Part shown: piece after piece, positions 17,801 to 25,366 of the stretch
Position numbering within the stretch: the stretch's first letter is position 1
How the letters are laid out: the number at the start of each line of letters is the position of its first letter
Assembly: GCA_902781215.1 (NCBI GenBank)
Contig: CACZIO010000004.1
Coordinates: forward strand, 89,513-153,512
Direction: 5' to 3'
Length of the DNA: 64,000 nt
DNA from: an uncultured Lachnospiraceae bacterium
GTDB taxonomy: Bacteria > Bacillota > Clostridia > Lachnospirales > Lachnospiraceae
The notes under the pieces: generated by a model
Told to the model about the DNA's origin: nothing
Database searches by the model: none
The model's input: only the letters and a program-made list of their open reading frames with translations
Program-made: the position numbers and the translations under genes

Positions 17801-19763
17801 TGGACTCAACCTCCCGCACATGAATATTGGAGAGACGGCGACCGAAATCCTCCAGTTCCTGCCTGCTGATGGAATCGGGCGTGAACTTGTGTCTTTTCTC
17901 CTCCTGCATATCCATCAGGTTGTAGATGCCCGTGAAGAACTGATCGTTCTCTATTACGGTTTCACATGCATTGGGGAGCTGTTCCACCGATTCAACCATC
18001 AGAAAAGTCGTCAGTCCGTATTCAGGCTGCGCATCATAGATATATTTACTGAGTAGTTCTCCCTCCAGAATGGAAGGATCTGATACGAAGACCACATAGT
18101 GAGGCTTTGCGATCCCGGCCTTTCGAGTGCCCTGTCCGCCGCTCTTCTCCAGCCGGGTCCTTAAAACGTTCGATAATTCAAAGAAAATATCGCGGATCTC
18201 TATCTCATTTGCCGCCATATAGCGGGTGCTCTTGTCCTCCGACCACACATGGGGAAGCCAGCGCATGCACTCCCAGTCTTCCAGTGTGGCATATTCCTCT
18301 TCGCGGTAGATAAAAACCAGTTTGACGTCTGTATAGCAATGCGCGGCTGTGATGCCCGCCACAATTGTATGCATCATCTGCAGAGCGCCGCGTTTCTCCG
18401 CGCCGCCCACGATACCGATCAGGGCATGTTTCATCAGATCCACGCCGACCGGGACCTGGTGAAGCATTTTGTACTGGTCCCGGATCACCTGAGGCTTCTT
18501 TAAAAGCGTGTCATTGACCAGTGAAAATTTTTCTTTCGGGACAGAGATCTCCACCTGGAAGGGGCTGTCCCCCAGACCAAGCCTTGTATAGAGGAAGTCC
18601 GCATGCGTAAAGTTGCGGTTCCACAGGCGGTGCTCCTGACGGCCGTAACGGACACACTGCTGCGCGGAAGGATAAATCGCGTTCATGGCGGAAGTGTTGT
18701 GGCGGTACTGCTCCTGCACCTTTTCCGCGACCTCCACCAGGTAGTTGCTGTAGGCGTTGAAGCGCTGCTCCTCGTCCTCCGCCAGCTCCTTTTTGGTATA
18801 GTTTAAATTGAGAACCGCCCAGATGGCTCCGATCACCGCTGCGCCGACAGCTGTGATCAGGCCGGTGTACATAAACACGCCTGAGCTTCGTCCGGAAATC
18901 TGGGAAGCGATCACACTCATCATGCATCCCAGGGACATGGGAATAGCCATGGTAAAGGCAGGTCCGATGACCATAAAAGCCGGCCGCTGTTTCTGCGTGC
19001 GGGGTGCCGGCGGCGCTTCTATTTCGATCGGCTCTCTGTACAGAGAGGGAAGGTCTCGCGGAGAACGATTAAACCAGTTCTCTGACTTCGCTGCCCCGTT
19101 ACCCTGCTCTGTATTATCATGGACGGCGGGCGGGTCGATCCGCAGCGGGGCCAGCCTGTTTTCATCGATGTACAGCTCGCCACAGTTGTTCCCGACCAGC
19201 ATCAGCGGATCCATAAAGATCATATGGAGGCCGAAAATATCGATTTGCTCTCCATAGCTGAGCCTTCTGGATCCATAGACACGCTGGTTTCCGATGAAAA
19301 CGCCGTTTCTGCTGTTGTCCACGATATACCAGCCGTCATGCTGCCGCCGCAGTAATGCGTGCGAGGCACTGGTGAGCCCCATGAAGTTGTAACAAATCGT
19401 ATTGTCGCTCGTTGCCCCGATGGTAATATCACCCTGCCGGGAGATATCATACTTCTCCATGACCCGGAAAGTGATCGGAACATCCGATGTCATGATCGTC
19501 AGCTTTTCCTGATGTCTGGTCATGATCTGCAGGATCTGCTCACCCTTCAGGAGCATCTTCCCGACAGGGATCTTATCTGCCAGCACCTGATAATCGCGGC
19601 TTCCCCGGAGGGTCCATCCGGCTGCCGCCCGCTCCAGTTGCAGCGTGATGTCCTCCTGCAGATTATAGATACTTCTGTGGAGCCTCACGCGGTAGTCAGT
19701 ATCGTAGATATTCGGAAGCAGTTCCTCCCTGCAGATTTTCTTATTGTAGATCAGCAGAATCAT
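14802..19763 (-). CDS. essC: EssC-type T7SS FtsK/SpoIIIE ATPase with FHA domain
   Basis: 1653 residues. N-terminal region with an FHA fold (about 85-190; SASHALLRR, NSRNGVFIGN), two membrane spans near 264-325, then three FtsK/SpoIIIE ATPase domains. Domain 1 has Walker A GTTGSGKSE near 721 and Walker B FIIIDEFAEL, intact. Domain 2 has GQVVSGKST near 1131 and a weaker Walker B, VVIDNFAG. Domain 3 has GRARTGKTN near 1421 and FIADMNDF. This is the EssC/YukB layout: the motor that recognises WXG substrates and powers export at the membrane. Ribosome site GGAGG is 14 bases from the ATG, longer than usual. Upstream FHA genes and downstream EsaB-like and WXG genes support the call. Confidence 0.93.
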   Translation of the reverse strand: MILLIYNKKICREELLPNIYDTDYRVRLHRSIYNLQEDITLQLERAAAGWTLRGSRDYQVLADKIPVGKMLLKGEQILQIMTRHQEKLTIMTSDVPITFRVMEKYDISRQGDITIGATSDNTICYNFMGLTSASHALLRRQHDGWYIVDNSRNGVFIGNQRVYGSRRLSYGEQIDIFGLHMIFMDPLMLVGNNCGELYIDENRLAPLRIDPPAVHDNTEQGNGAAKSENWFNRSPRDLPSLYREPIEIEAPPAPRTQKQRPAFMVIGPAFTMAIPMSLGCMMSVIASQISGRSSGVFMYTGLITAVGAAVIGAIWAVLNLNYTKKELAEDEEQRFNAYSNYLVEVAEKVQEQYRHNTSAMNAIYPSAQQCVRYGRQEHRLWNRNFTHADFLYTRLGLGDSPFQVEISVPKEKFSLVNDTLLKKPQVIRDQYKMLHQVPVGVDLMKHALIGIVGGAEKRGALQMMHTIVAGITAAHCYTDVKLVFIYREEEYATLEDWECMRWLPHVWSEDKSTRYMAANEIEIRDIFFELSNVLRTRLEKSGGQGTRKAGIAKPHYVVFVSDPSILEGELLSKYIYDAQPEYGLTTFLMVESVEQLPNACETVIENDQFFTGIYNLMDMQEEKRHKFTPDSISRQELEDFGRRLSNIHVREVESNSEIPSGISFFEMYGVNTLQEFNVLDRWRKNRNYNSMKALVGRKAGGADCYLDIHEKFHGPHGLIAGTTGSGKSETLQTYILSLAINFSPEDVSFFIIDFKGGGMANLFSGLPHLAGQISNLSGNQVRRAMISIKSENMRRQRIFAENGVNNINLYTRLYKSHEASIPVPHLFIIIDEFAELKREEPEFMQELISVAQVGRSLGVHLILATQKPSGTVDDNIWSNSKFRLCLRVQDRQDSMDMLHRPDAAFLTQAGRCFLQVGNDEIFELFQSGYSGAVYTEGEGKSSAAASMIGRTGRADLVGARKKRIVVTDNATAAGQTGAAGGTEAGPAGVSNLTATVGAPAKSAVKEKTQLDAVIEYLSQLVKRAGYRQSDQLWLPVLPQTLYLQNLNEMEALTDPGYADLCFDGRTWPASAGEILPEENQFREGDRVRCHPGKWSLETVIGLYDDPEQQAQRPMHISFSDGGHMALCGQVVSGKSTFLQTMIFGLISRYSPQALQLYLLDFSSNLLGCFANAPHVGGIVTEVQEDRQEKFFHMLSTLMDERRTALQGGNFSQYVQAYGMKLPAILVVIDNFAGFRTKTNDKYDDVLLRLSREGVGYGIYMVVSGAGFGINDIPSRIGDNLRSIVSLEQPDKFKYMEIIRRTHLQLIPETNVKGRGIAVIDDRPLEFQTALCIEAEDDFSRGQKIAAVCDRMKAAWKGEPARRIPEIPENPTLRILKEDYRYRQALQDPGRLPFGYFAQDASIASVSLRHTYCFMITGRARTGKTNLMRLLLHAAAAAQPDGNLQTAGADAAEAGTRAAQIVIFEKKTGSFTDFEKPAMAIGARYVSDSKEIYEYFSELLPEFARRNKIKRGLIEQGMDEDDVARRMMQEPPIYLFIADMNDFMTMVYKRDQGAGDVSGFLENIMEKGSLHNIFFFACLRVEDDMALRGYRAYNHFSSYKKGIHLGGNLQGQKIFSFQNVPYNQQSRAQKKGFGYMASDEEEGVGIDVVVPLAK

Positions 19764-19834
19764 ATTGGCTGTAATGACCTCCGTACTCAGTACTTTTCAA
19801 GTATCTCGAGACAATCTGAGCTGTAACAATGTTT

Positions 19835-20362
19835 CTACAGAAAGGCGGAATCGATCCAGAAGACGTTGACCAGCATCTGCTTATTTCCGATCAGGATCCT
19901 GTCGCCGTCATAGACCTTCGTCCTGCCCCGCACCCAGCTTTTCTGAAAGCCGTGTATCACCATAGTCCCGTTCGTTGACCGCAGATCCTCCAGCAGCAGA
20001 TCATTGCCATGGCGGTAAAAAACACAGTGCTGCATCGATACTTCATCATCCGGAATCATGACCTGATTGCCCTCCGGCTGACGCCCGATCCGCACGCCTT
20101 CAGATGGATCAAAGACATACGAGACCTTCTCATTTTCCTTCCAGGACAGGGCGATGATCATGCGATATCGTTCCTGCGTTTTTCTATTCTTTTTTTCGAT
20201 CAGGCTGTCGTTAAGTCTCTGCTCCTTGACGAGCTTTTTTGCCGCGTTTTTCAACTCCTTCATCGCTGTCTTTTTTCGATTGCTGCTGACAGCCAGAGTG
20301 ATTGCCGCGGCCGCACAGGAGAGGACCGCGATGATGATGATCAAAGGCACTGGATTGTTCAT
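19835..20362 (-). CDS. Membrane-anchored FHA protein
   Basis: 175 residues: an N-terminal membrane span (about 5-25), a basic coiled coil (about 30-62), then an FHA domain with VRIGRQPEGN, EVSMQHCVF (Ser and His of the S-x-x-H motif kept) and DLRSTNGTM. It should bind phosphothreonine on the cytosolic side. Immediately upstream of essC and downstream of a second FHA membrane protein, it is a good candidate for linking kinase output to the secretion ATPase. Ribosome site weak; the ATG lies about 20 bases after the previous stop. Confidence 0.85.
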   Translation of the reverse strand: MNNPVPLIIIIAVLSCAAAAITLAVSSNRKKTAMKELKNAAKKLVKEQRLNDSLIEKKNRKTQERYRMIIALSWKENEKVSYVFDPSEGVRIGRQPEGNQVMIPDDEVSMQHCVFYRHGNDLLLEDLRSTNGTMVIHGFQKSWVRGRTKVYDGDRILIGNKQMLVNVFWIDSAFL

Positions 20363-20381
20363 GTTCTTTTACTATTCCCTG

Positions 20382-21155
20382 TTATGCCGCCGGTCTGATT
20401 TCCTTCACCATATACTGCATCCTGCCGAGCTGCAGGATATCGCCCTCCTCCAGGAGGACCGGCTGCCAGACAGGGTGACCGTTCTTTCTGGTAATGTTCA
20501 CGTTGGAAAGGTTCTCCAACATGATTCCCTTGTCCGTCACATAGAGGCAGAACTGGGACCGGCTCACGGTTGCATCCATGCTCAGATATAATCTGCCGGA
20601 ATTCATGGTGGAGTTCATAATACGGCCCACGATGAGGTGATCCCTGAAGTCCCTGGATACCCTTCGTCCCGAGGACATTTCCATAAAGCCAACGCGCCAG
20701 CGAGGGCTGTCATGCGAGGTTCTCTCAGACGGCGCTGCCTGGTTCATGAAGGCGGCATTGTTCTTACCCACCCCCGGGGTTATGACTGTCTTTTTAACCT
20801 GCCGCATAGGTGCAGGTCCTGAATGAACGCGATGATCCGTTTTCGAAGCGGAACGATGCGCAGGGCTCCGGTATGTCATGGACTCGGAGGGATATCCTCC
20901 CGTTGCAGATCTTCGGGAGTTTACGGCGCGAGGATGATCTCTCCACTCCGCGCGGCCGGGGCGGAATGTCTGATCGTTCCCGCGCAGATCCGGTTCATAC
21001 AGGTCATATATCCGGGTCACCTGCGGCGAAGGATAGCTGTTCCAGCCTCCGCGCTGGTCCTGTCTGTCCCGCTGCAGAAGCGCGATCAGCAATACGATCG
21101 CTATGGTTGCAAGCAGAACCAGCTCGATCATAAGTACGATCTCAAGAGTCGTCAT
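20382..21155 (-). CDS. Membrane-anchored FHA-like protein
   Basis: 257 residues: one N-terminal membrane span (about 5-27), a long Arg/Ser-rich disordered linker, and a C-terminal FHA-like domain (about 165-255). GR is present in LIVGRIMN, but the S-x-x-H motif reads SRSQ, so the structural histidine is replaced by glutamine; NLSNVNITRKNG supplies the Asn loop. Phosphothreonine binding may be weakened. AGGAG is 9 bases before the ATG. Pairs with the FHA protein encoded just downstream, and the two may act as a membrane unit around EssC. Confidence 0.8.
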   Translation of the reverse strand: MTTLEIVLMIELVLLATIAIVLLIALLQRDRQDQRGGWNSYPSPQVTRIYDLYEPDLRGNDQTFRPGRAEWRDHPRAVNSRRSATGGYPSESMTYRSPAHRSASKTDHRVHSGPAPMRQVKKTVITPGVGKNNAAFMNQAAPSERTSHDSPRWRVGFMEMSSGRRVSRDFRDHLIVGRIMNSTMNSGRLYLSMDATVSRSQFCLYVTDKGIMLENLSNVNITRKNGHPVWQPVLLEEGDILQLGRMQYMVKEIRPAA

Positions 21156-21170
21156 ATCATCTCTCTCCTT

Positions 21171-22697
21171 TTAGTTTTCATAATCTGCAGGATAATTTAC
21201 GAAAAAGTATTCACAGTCAAGTCCGAAGTCCTTCTGTTTCATCTCAAAATCCTGCACATTGTTTTCGAACTGCAGAACTGCCGCTCCGCTGCCATCCACA
21301 CGGTCGACACGATAGGTTCCCGTGTATGTATACCGGTCACTGTCGTAGTTCTCCCCGAACAGGGGGAAAATGCATTCCAGATGGTAAGTCATATCATCAT
21401 TGAGCAGCAGAGATGCCTCTATGGCACCATCTCCTGTATTGTTCTTGTAGCCCTCGTACAGGCCATAGGGAAGTCCCACTGACTCCATTGTTATGCGTTC
21501 CGGCGCATTCCGGCTGCTGCCTTCACCTCCGGGCTTGTCACCGGTTGAATCCGGCGAAGAACCGCCTGATCCGCCGGCGCTTTTCAGGACACCGTGGTCG
21601 ATCGTGCAGACATACCACATGTCTCCATTGATCTGTCCACCGCTGACATGATAGGTCTGAACCGACTGCCCGGGCAGATAGACCTTGACCGTTGCACCGC
21701 TCCCTTCCAGTGTCCCGGTCGAGGGATTAAAGTTGTGCACATAGAACTCATAAGTTCCGTTCAGGTTATAAATGGTGGTCGTCTCAGGACCATAGTAGTC
21801 CGTATCATCCAGATCCAGGTCCGCGATCGGTCCGTTCCCATCTGAACTGGATTTGTCACTGTAATATACATGGATTGCCCTGCCGCTGTCGGTTGTTCCG
21901 GTCAAATGCGAATCCAGATCCGAAGGGCTGCTTCCCCATTCCAGAACGATCCTGGCCTCGCCGGTCGAAAGCTCCTTTGTGAGGACAAAGTCTTCCTCTG
22001 CCTCTGTTTCCTCCTCCGCGATCTCAATGTCGCGATATTCAGTGATATAGCCGGAACCTCCCAGTTCCACCGTGTAGGTTCCCGCCGGAAGTTCTGTCTC
22101 ATAGCTTCCGTCCGACCCGGTCTCCCCGACTGCCAGCACATCTCCGGTCTGGTCCCCTTCCGCGCGGAACTGCAGTGTGATCCCGTTGACAGGGTCTCCG
22201 GTCTGGGCATCGATGATCTCGCCGGTCATGCTGATCCGCGGCAGCTCAGCATCGATTTCATCAAGCCCCGGCGTCCGGGATGGATCCTGGTCCTTATCCT
22301 TGTCCGCGGATATATCACTCTGCGCTCCTCCCATGTTGAGCACCTCCGGGTGTGCATCAAAAAAGTGGAACCACAGTGTATACAGCTTCTTGCTGTTCGT
22401 CCTCTGATAGCCTGTCCACAGTGTACTTCTGGCCATCTCAAACTGCCCTGTCGCCACATACGTGTTTGACAGGCCTTCATATGCTGTAACCGAAGTCTCA
22501 TCGGCCTCGATCGCATCCTTATAGCGCAGGATCGCGGTCTCATAATCGCCCTTTGCATAGGCCTCCTCCGCGCGCCGGATACTGTCTCTGTAAAGAAAGG
22601 CTCCGCCCTGCGGCAAAGAATAAAGCAGCGCAAAAGCAATGACAGCCACAGCCATGATCGCTGTGATCAGAAGTATTTTTCTACGTTTATCCGTCAT
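21171..22697 (-). CDS. Membrane TPR and YfaP-like sensor protein
   Basis: 508 residues from the ATG at 22697 (AGGGGG 7 bases upstream, better spaced than the ATG at 22703). N-terminal membrane span (about 8-28), two TPR-like units (EEAYAKGDYETAILRYKDAI, then YEGLSNTYVATGQFEMA), a carboxypeptidase-regulatory beta sandwich (ISMTGEIIDAQTGDPVNG), then a domain starting EWGSSPSDLDSHL that resembles the YfaP/DUF2135 family. The C-terminal part is another beta domain after a Gly/Ser linker. Everything after the span is probably outside the cell. The start overlaps the end of the 46-residue microprotein gene by 11 bases. Plausible role: extracellular scaffold or ligand sensor. Confidence 0.75.
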   Translation of the reverse strand: MTDKRRKILLITAIMAVAVIAFALLYSLPQGGAFLYRDSIRRAEEAYAKGDYETAILRYKDAIEADETSVTAYEGLSNTYVATGQFEMARSTLWTGYQRTNSKKLYTLWFHFFDAHPEVLNMGGAQSDISADKDKDQDPSRTPGLDEIDAELPRISMTGEIIDAQTGDPVNGITLQFRAEGDQTGDVLAVGETGSDGSYETELPAGTYTVELGGSGYITEYRDIEIAEEETEAEEDFVLTKELSTGEARIVLEWGSSPSDLDSHLTGTTDSGRAIHVYYSDKSSSDGNGPIADLDLDDTDYYGPETTTIYNLNGTYEFYVHNFNPSTGTLEGSGATVKVYLPGQSVQTYHVSGGQINGDMWYVCTIDHGVLKSAGGSGGSSPDSTGDKPGGEGSSRNAPERITMESVGLPYGLYEGYKNNTGDGAIEASLLLNDDMTYHLECIFPLFGENYDSDRYTYTGTYRVDRVDGSGAAVLQFENNVQDFEMKQKDFGLDCEYFFVNYPADYEN

Positions 22698-22827
22698 ATC
22701 CATTCCCCCTCTGTTCCGCCTCATAGGCCTTGACCCACCGGTTGAGGACCCATTGCGTCAATATAAAAAACACAACGCCTGTACCAATCAGGATATATCC
22801 TGTCAGACTCATCACCGAAGCACTCAT
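22687..22827 (-). CDS. 46-residue single-span membrane microprotein
   Basis: A short frame of 46 codons starts at the ATG at 22827 with GGAGAGG 6 bases upstream. Residues 8-29 form one hydrophobic helix (MSLTGYILIGTGVVFFIL), flanked by a short polar N-terminus and a positively and negatively charged tail (RWVKAYEAEQRG). The stop overlaps the start of the TPR/YfaP-like gene by 11 bases, a coupling arrangement. Likely a small subunit of the membrane complex. Support: ribosome site, membrane helix and coupling; no homologue recognised. Confidence 0.65.
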   Translation of the reverse strand: MSASVMSLTGYILIGTGVVFFILTQWVLNRWVKAYEAEQRGNGYDG

Positions 22828-23013
22828 GAACAATCCTCTCCATTTCCCGAATAAGCGGTACTATTACATCTCTGCACCGGCATCCTTAGTCCCCGCTCGT
22901 GCCGTTCTCTGTCTACATGTATTATTCTGTACTCTTTCAACCATGCCGGAGCACGAATTGCGCAGGCATCGCCAATGAAAATTTCGCGGAGGTGGTTTTT
23001 TGTTGGCATCACC

Positions 23014-23041
23014 GGATGCTTGTGCTCCGTCACAAGCATCC
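23014..23041 (-). repeat. Perfect 11-bp hairpin between kinase and microprotein genes
   Basis: GGATGCTTGTG (23014-23024) and CACAAGCATCC (23031-23041) are exact reverse complements with a 6-base loop. There is no T-run on the minus strand, so it is not a typical terminator; it may be an mRNA processing or stability element. Confidence 0.6.
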
Positions 23042-23065
23042 AGAACCCTGCAGGCGCCGATACAC

Positions 23066-25012
23066 TCACATGGATTTCAAAGCCTTCAGCCGCGACAGCA
23101 GGTCTTCATCCATCGCGGACGGATTTCCCTGCTCATACATTTCCAGCGCTGATGAGGCATAACGGGACGCCTCCGCCCTGTTTCCTTCGCCATCGTACGC
23201 CAGCGCCAGATATCCGGGTATCCTGCAGTCCGCAGGATACCGGTCCATGGCGGAAAGCAATATGGAGACGCTCCCGCTGTAGTCCCCCCTGTAGTGCATG
23301 GCAGTCACTAGACAGACGATGTCATCCGCGCCTGACTCCGGCAGTGCCGTCACCCTCTGGTAACACTGAACGGTCCTGGCTGCAGCGGAATCCCACTGCT
23401 GGCTGGTCCGCCGGGTGTCCCCGACCATCTTCCAGTATTCCTGGCCCAGGATCCGCTGATACCTGGCCTCCCCGGAATACTGCGCAGCCCGTTCCAGCCA
23501 TGCAAGACGGTCCTGGCCGGCGCCCTCATCCGTGACTGTATCTTTATCCGTGCACGCATCCGCTGCCAGTACACAGGCGTCGGCACAGAGCGCTCCCTCA
23601 GCGCCTGCCGCCAGGATCTGCTCAACCTGCTGTATACATGCAGGACGATCTCCCTCCAGAAGATAGATATAAGCCTGTACATAGTCTGCGTCGGCATTAT
23701 CCGTCCCGCTCTCCTGCATAACGCCCTGCGCCATAGTCAGGTAACCGTTCTCCGCCATGGCGACCGCGAGATCCCGGTACATCCTTGAAGTATCTCTGCC
23801 GATACTCTGCGCTGTCCGCAGGGCATAGTCGTAGTAGAGCTGCGCGTTTACATAGTCCTCTTTTTCCGAGGCAGTATCTCCCAGGCACTGCAGGATCATG
23901 ATCCGGTCCTCAGGCCTTTCCTCTCCTATTTCTGCATATTCACGGTTATTGAGCAGGCTGTTTCCGATGGACTGCGCCTCTTCCTCTCTGTGGTTATAGG
24001 CAGTGGTAAAAGCACGGAGCTCCGCCTCGTAGGTATCGACTGCCTCCTGCCGCTTCCCTTTTACCAGATACCAGCATCCGCTTCCGATCAGCGCTGCGGA
24101 AAGGAGCCAGCTGGCCGCACGAAGTGCAATATACCGGCGGAACCTGCTGTCCTGCCGGCGCAGATGGCGGACCGCCGTGTACAGCCTGTGTCCGTTGCTG
24201 TACCGCAGGTGCCGGTTCTGTTCCAGGCATCTCGCAATAATGCTGCACAGCGCATCTGAATACCCCTGCCTGAGCATATCCTGATACAGGACATGGGCAG
24301 GCTGCGTATTCCCCGTACCTCCTTCCGCTCCATGATTATGCTTATGAGTGCGGGGCAGCCGCGTGTCCGGGTAGCACCCGGTCATCAGATAGTAAAAGAC
24401 GGCACCGGTACTGAAAATATCTGTGCGGGCGTCAAGCGGCGTGATCTGTCCTGCTCTCATACGTATATCCAGGATATGGCGATACTGTTCCGGAGACGCA
24501 AAATGCAGGCTGTATCCGCTCAGGCTGTTGGCAACGCCTGTTGTCACGGCAATGTTAAAATCGATCAGACAGAGTCTTCCGTCCGGCGTCATGATCAGGT
24601 TGTCCGGCTTGATGTCACTGTGGATCACCGGAGGGCGGTGCCGGTGCAGATAATCCAGTGTCGCCGACAGCTGAAGCAGCATCTGGACCAGGTCCTTCTC
24701 CGGCAGTCTTCTGCCTGCCCCGATCAGATCCTCCAGGCCCTTTCCCTCTATGAAATCCATGACGGTGAACACTTCCCCGTCCCGCACCAGGAAATCATAG
24801 ACCTGGGGAATATTCGTGTGCCGCAGGTTTTTCAGAATATCTGTCTCCGCACGCAGGGCCTCCAGATTTCCTGTGCCCATCTGCACGCGCTTGATCACAA
24901 CATACTTGCGCAGGTTGCGATGCCATGCCTTAAAGACCAGTCCAGTTCCACCATGCCCGATCTGCTCCATGACCTGGTATACGCCGCCCAGGATTTCTCC
25001 CTCATGAATCAT
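23066..25012 (-). CDS. Transmembrane Ser/Thr protein kinase with TPR-like outside region
   Basis: 648 residues from the ATG at 25012, with AAGGAGG 10 bases upstream; the frame is open to 25186 without a better start. The kinase domain (about 8-265) has IGHGGTGLVFKA and lysine in VVIKRV, but the catalytic loop is HSDIKPDN (Ser for Arg) and the metal motif is DFN (IDFNIAV), with SPEQY instead of APE. Lys, both Asp and Asn remain, so activity is possible. A membrane span lies near 297-318, followed by a helical TPR-like region to the end. The C-terminal half probably senses outside or scaffolds. Lies directly upstream of the microprotein and FHA genes. Confidence 0.87.
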   Translation of the reverse strand: MIHEGEILGGVYQVMEQIGHGGTGLVFKAWHRNLRKYVVIKRVQMGTGNLEALRAETDILKNLRHTNIPQVYDFLVRDGEVFTVMDFIEGKGLEDLIGAGRRLPEKDLVQMLLQLSATLDYLHRHRPPVIHSDIKPDNLIMTPDGRLCLIDFNIAVTTGVANSLSGYSLHFASPEQYRHILDIRMRAGQITPLDARTDIFSTGAVFYYLMTGCYPDTRLPRTHKHNHGAEGGTGNTQPAHVLYQDMLRQGYSDALCSIIARCLEQNRHLRYSNGHRLYTAVRHLRRQDSRFRRYIALRAASWLLSAALIGSGCWYLVKGKRQEAVDTYEAELRAFTTAYNHREEEAQSIGNSLLNNREYAEIGEERPEDRIMILQCLGDTASEKEDYVNAQLYYDYALRTAQSIGRDTSRMYRDLAVAMAENGYLTMAQGVMQESGTDNADADYVQAYIYLLEGDRPACIQQVEQILAAGAEGALCADACVLAADACTDKDTVTDEGAGQDRLAWLERAAQYSGEARYQRILGQEYWKMVGDTRRTSQQWDSAAARTVQCYQRVTALPESGADDIVCLVTAMHYRGDYSGSVSILLSAMDRYPADCRIPGYLALAYDGEGNRAEASRYASSALEMYEQGNPSAMDEDLLSRLKALKSM

Positions 25013-25207
25013 GCGGACATTTCCTCCTTTACAGCGTCGACGAGATTCCTTCATGAAAACACTGTGGTCCATCATCAGATGTCGTGTACAAATGTTTTTC
25101 CATATGCGCCTCATATACATCCCTGCGGTCATCGACCTTGCTTTGCAGACATGCATGAGTCCGCCTTTTTGCATATCAAAAAACATTTATCCGCGACGGG
25201 AAAGCAG

Positions 25208-25248
25208 AAGCGGGGCCTGGGACCGGGAATCCGGACCCTGCCCCGCTT
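25208..25248 (-). terminator. Strong hairpin after the giant surface protein gene
   Basis: AAGCGGGGC (25208-25216) pairs with GCCCCGCTT (25240-25248), with further GGG/CCC and CCGG/CCGG pairing inside. The six-T run lies on the plus-strand side (25247-25252); on the minus strand the hairpin is followed by TTCTGCTTT. It may work as a weak minus-strand terminator or as a two-way barrier between the giant gene and the kinase gene. Confidence 0.5.
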
Positions 25249-25274
25249 TTTTGATCCCTGATGTCTTCCGTTTT

Positions 25275-25324
25275 GTAAATGCCCGGCTGTCAACCGGGAT
25301 TCCAGTACACATCCGGGCATTTAC
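25275..25324 (-). repeat. Perfect 12-bp inverted repeat downstream of the giant gene
   Basis: GTAAATGCCCGG (25275-25286) and CCGGGCATTTAC (25313-25324) are exact reverse complements around a 26-base loop that itself holds a CCGG repeat. It begins about 40 bases after the stop at 25367. No T-run; possibly a 3'-end protecting structure. Confidence 0.6.
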
Positions 25325-25366
25325 GTCGTTTCACTCAACCGCCTCTGCAGTCATGCAGCTGAACGT

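Larger units (their letters stand above)
25013..25366. other. Intergenic stretch between giant gene and kinase
   Basis: About 350 bases with no convincing separate gene. It contains two strong hairpins, one at 25208-25248 and one with a perfect 12-bp stem at 25275-25324. The upstream in-frame codons of the kinase (to 25186) are Arg- and Met-rich and look untranslated. Confidence 0.55.

Noticed and set aside
22824-23069. 81-codon minus-strand frame with GTG start, overlapping both neighbours by four bases
   Set aside because: The overlaps are tempting, but the frame runs through a perfect 11-bp hairpin, has rare codons, no good ribosome site and no protein-like pattern. Treated as an intercistronic region.
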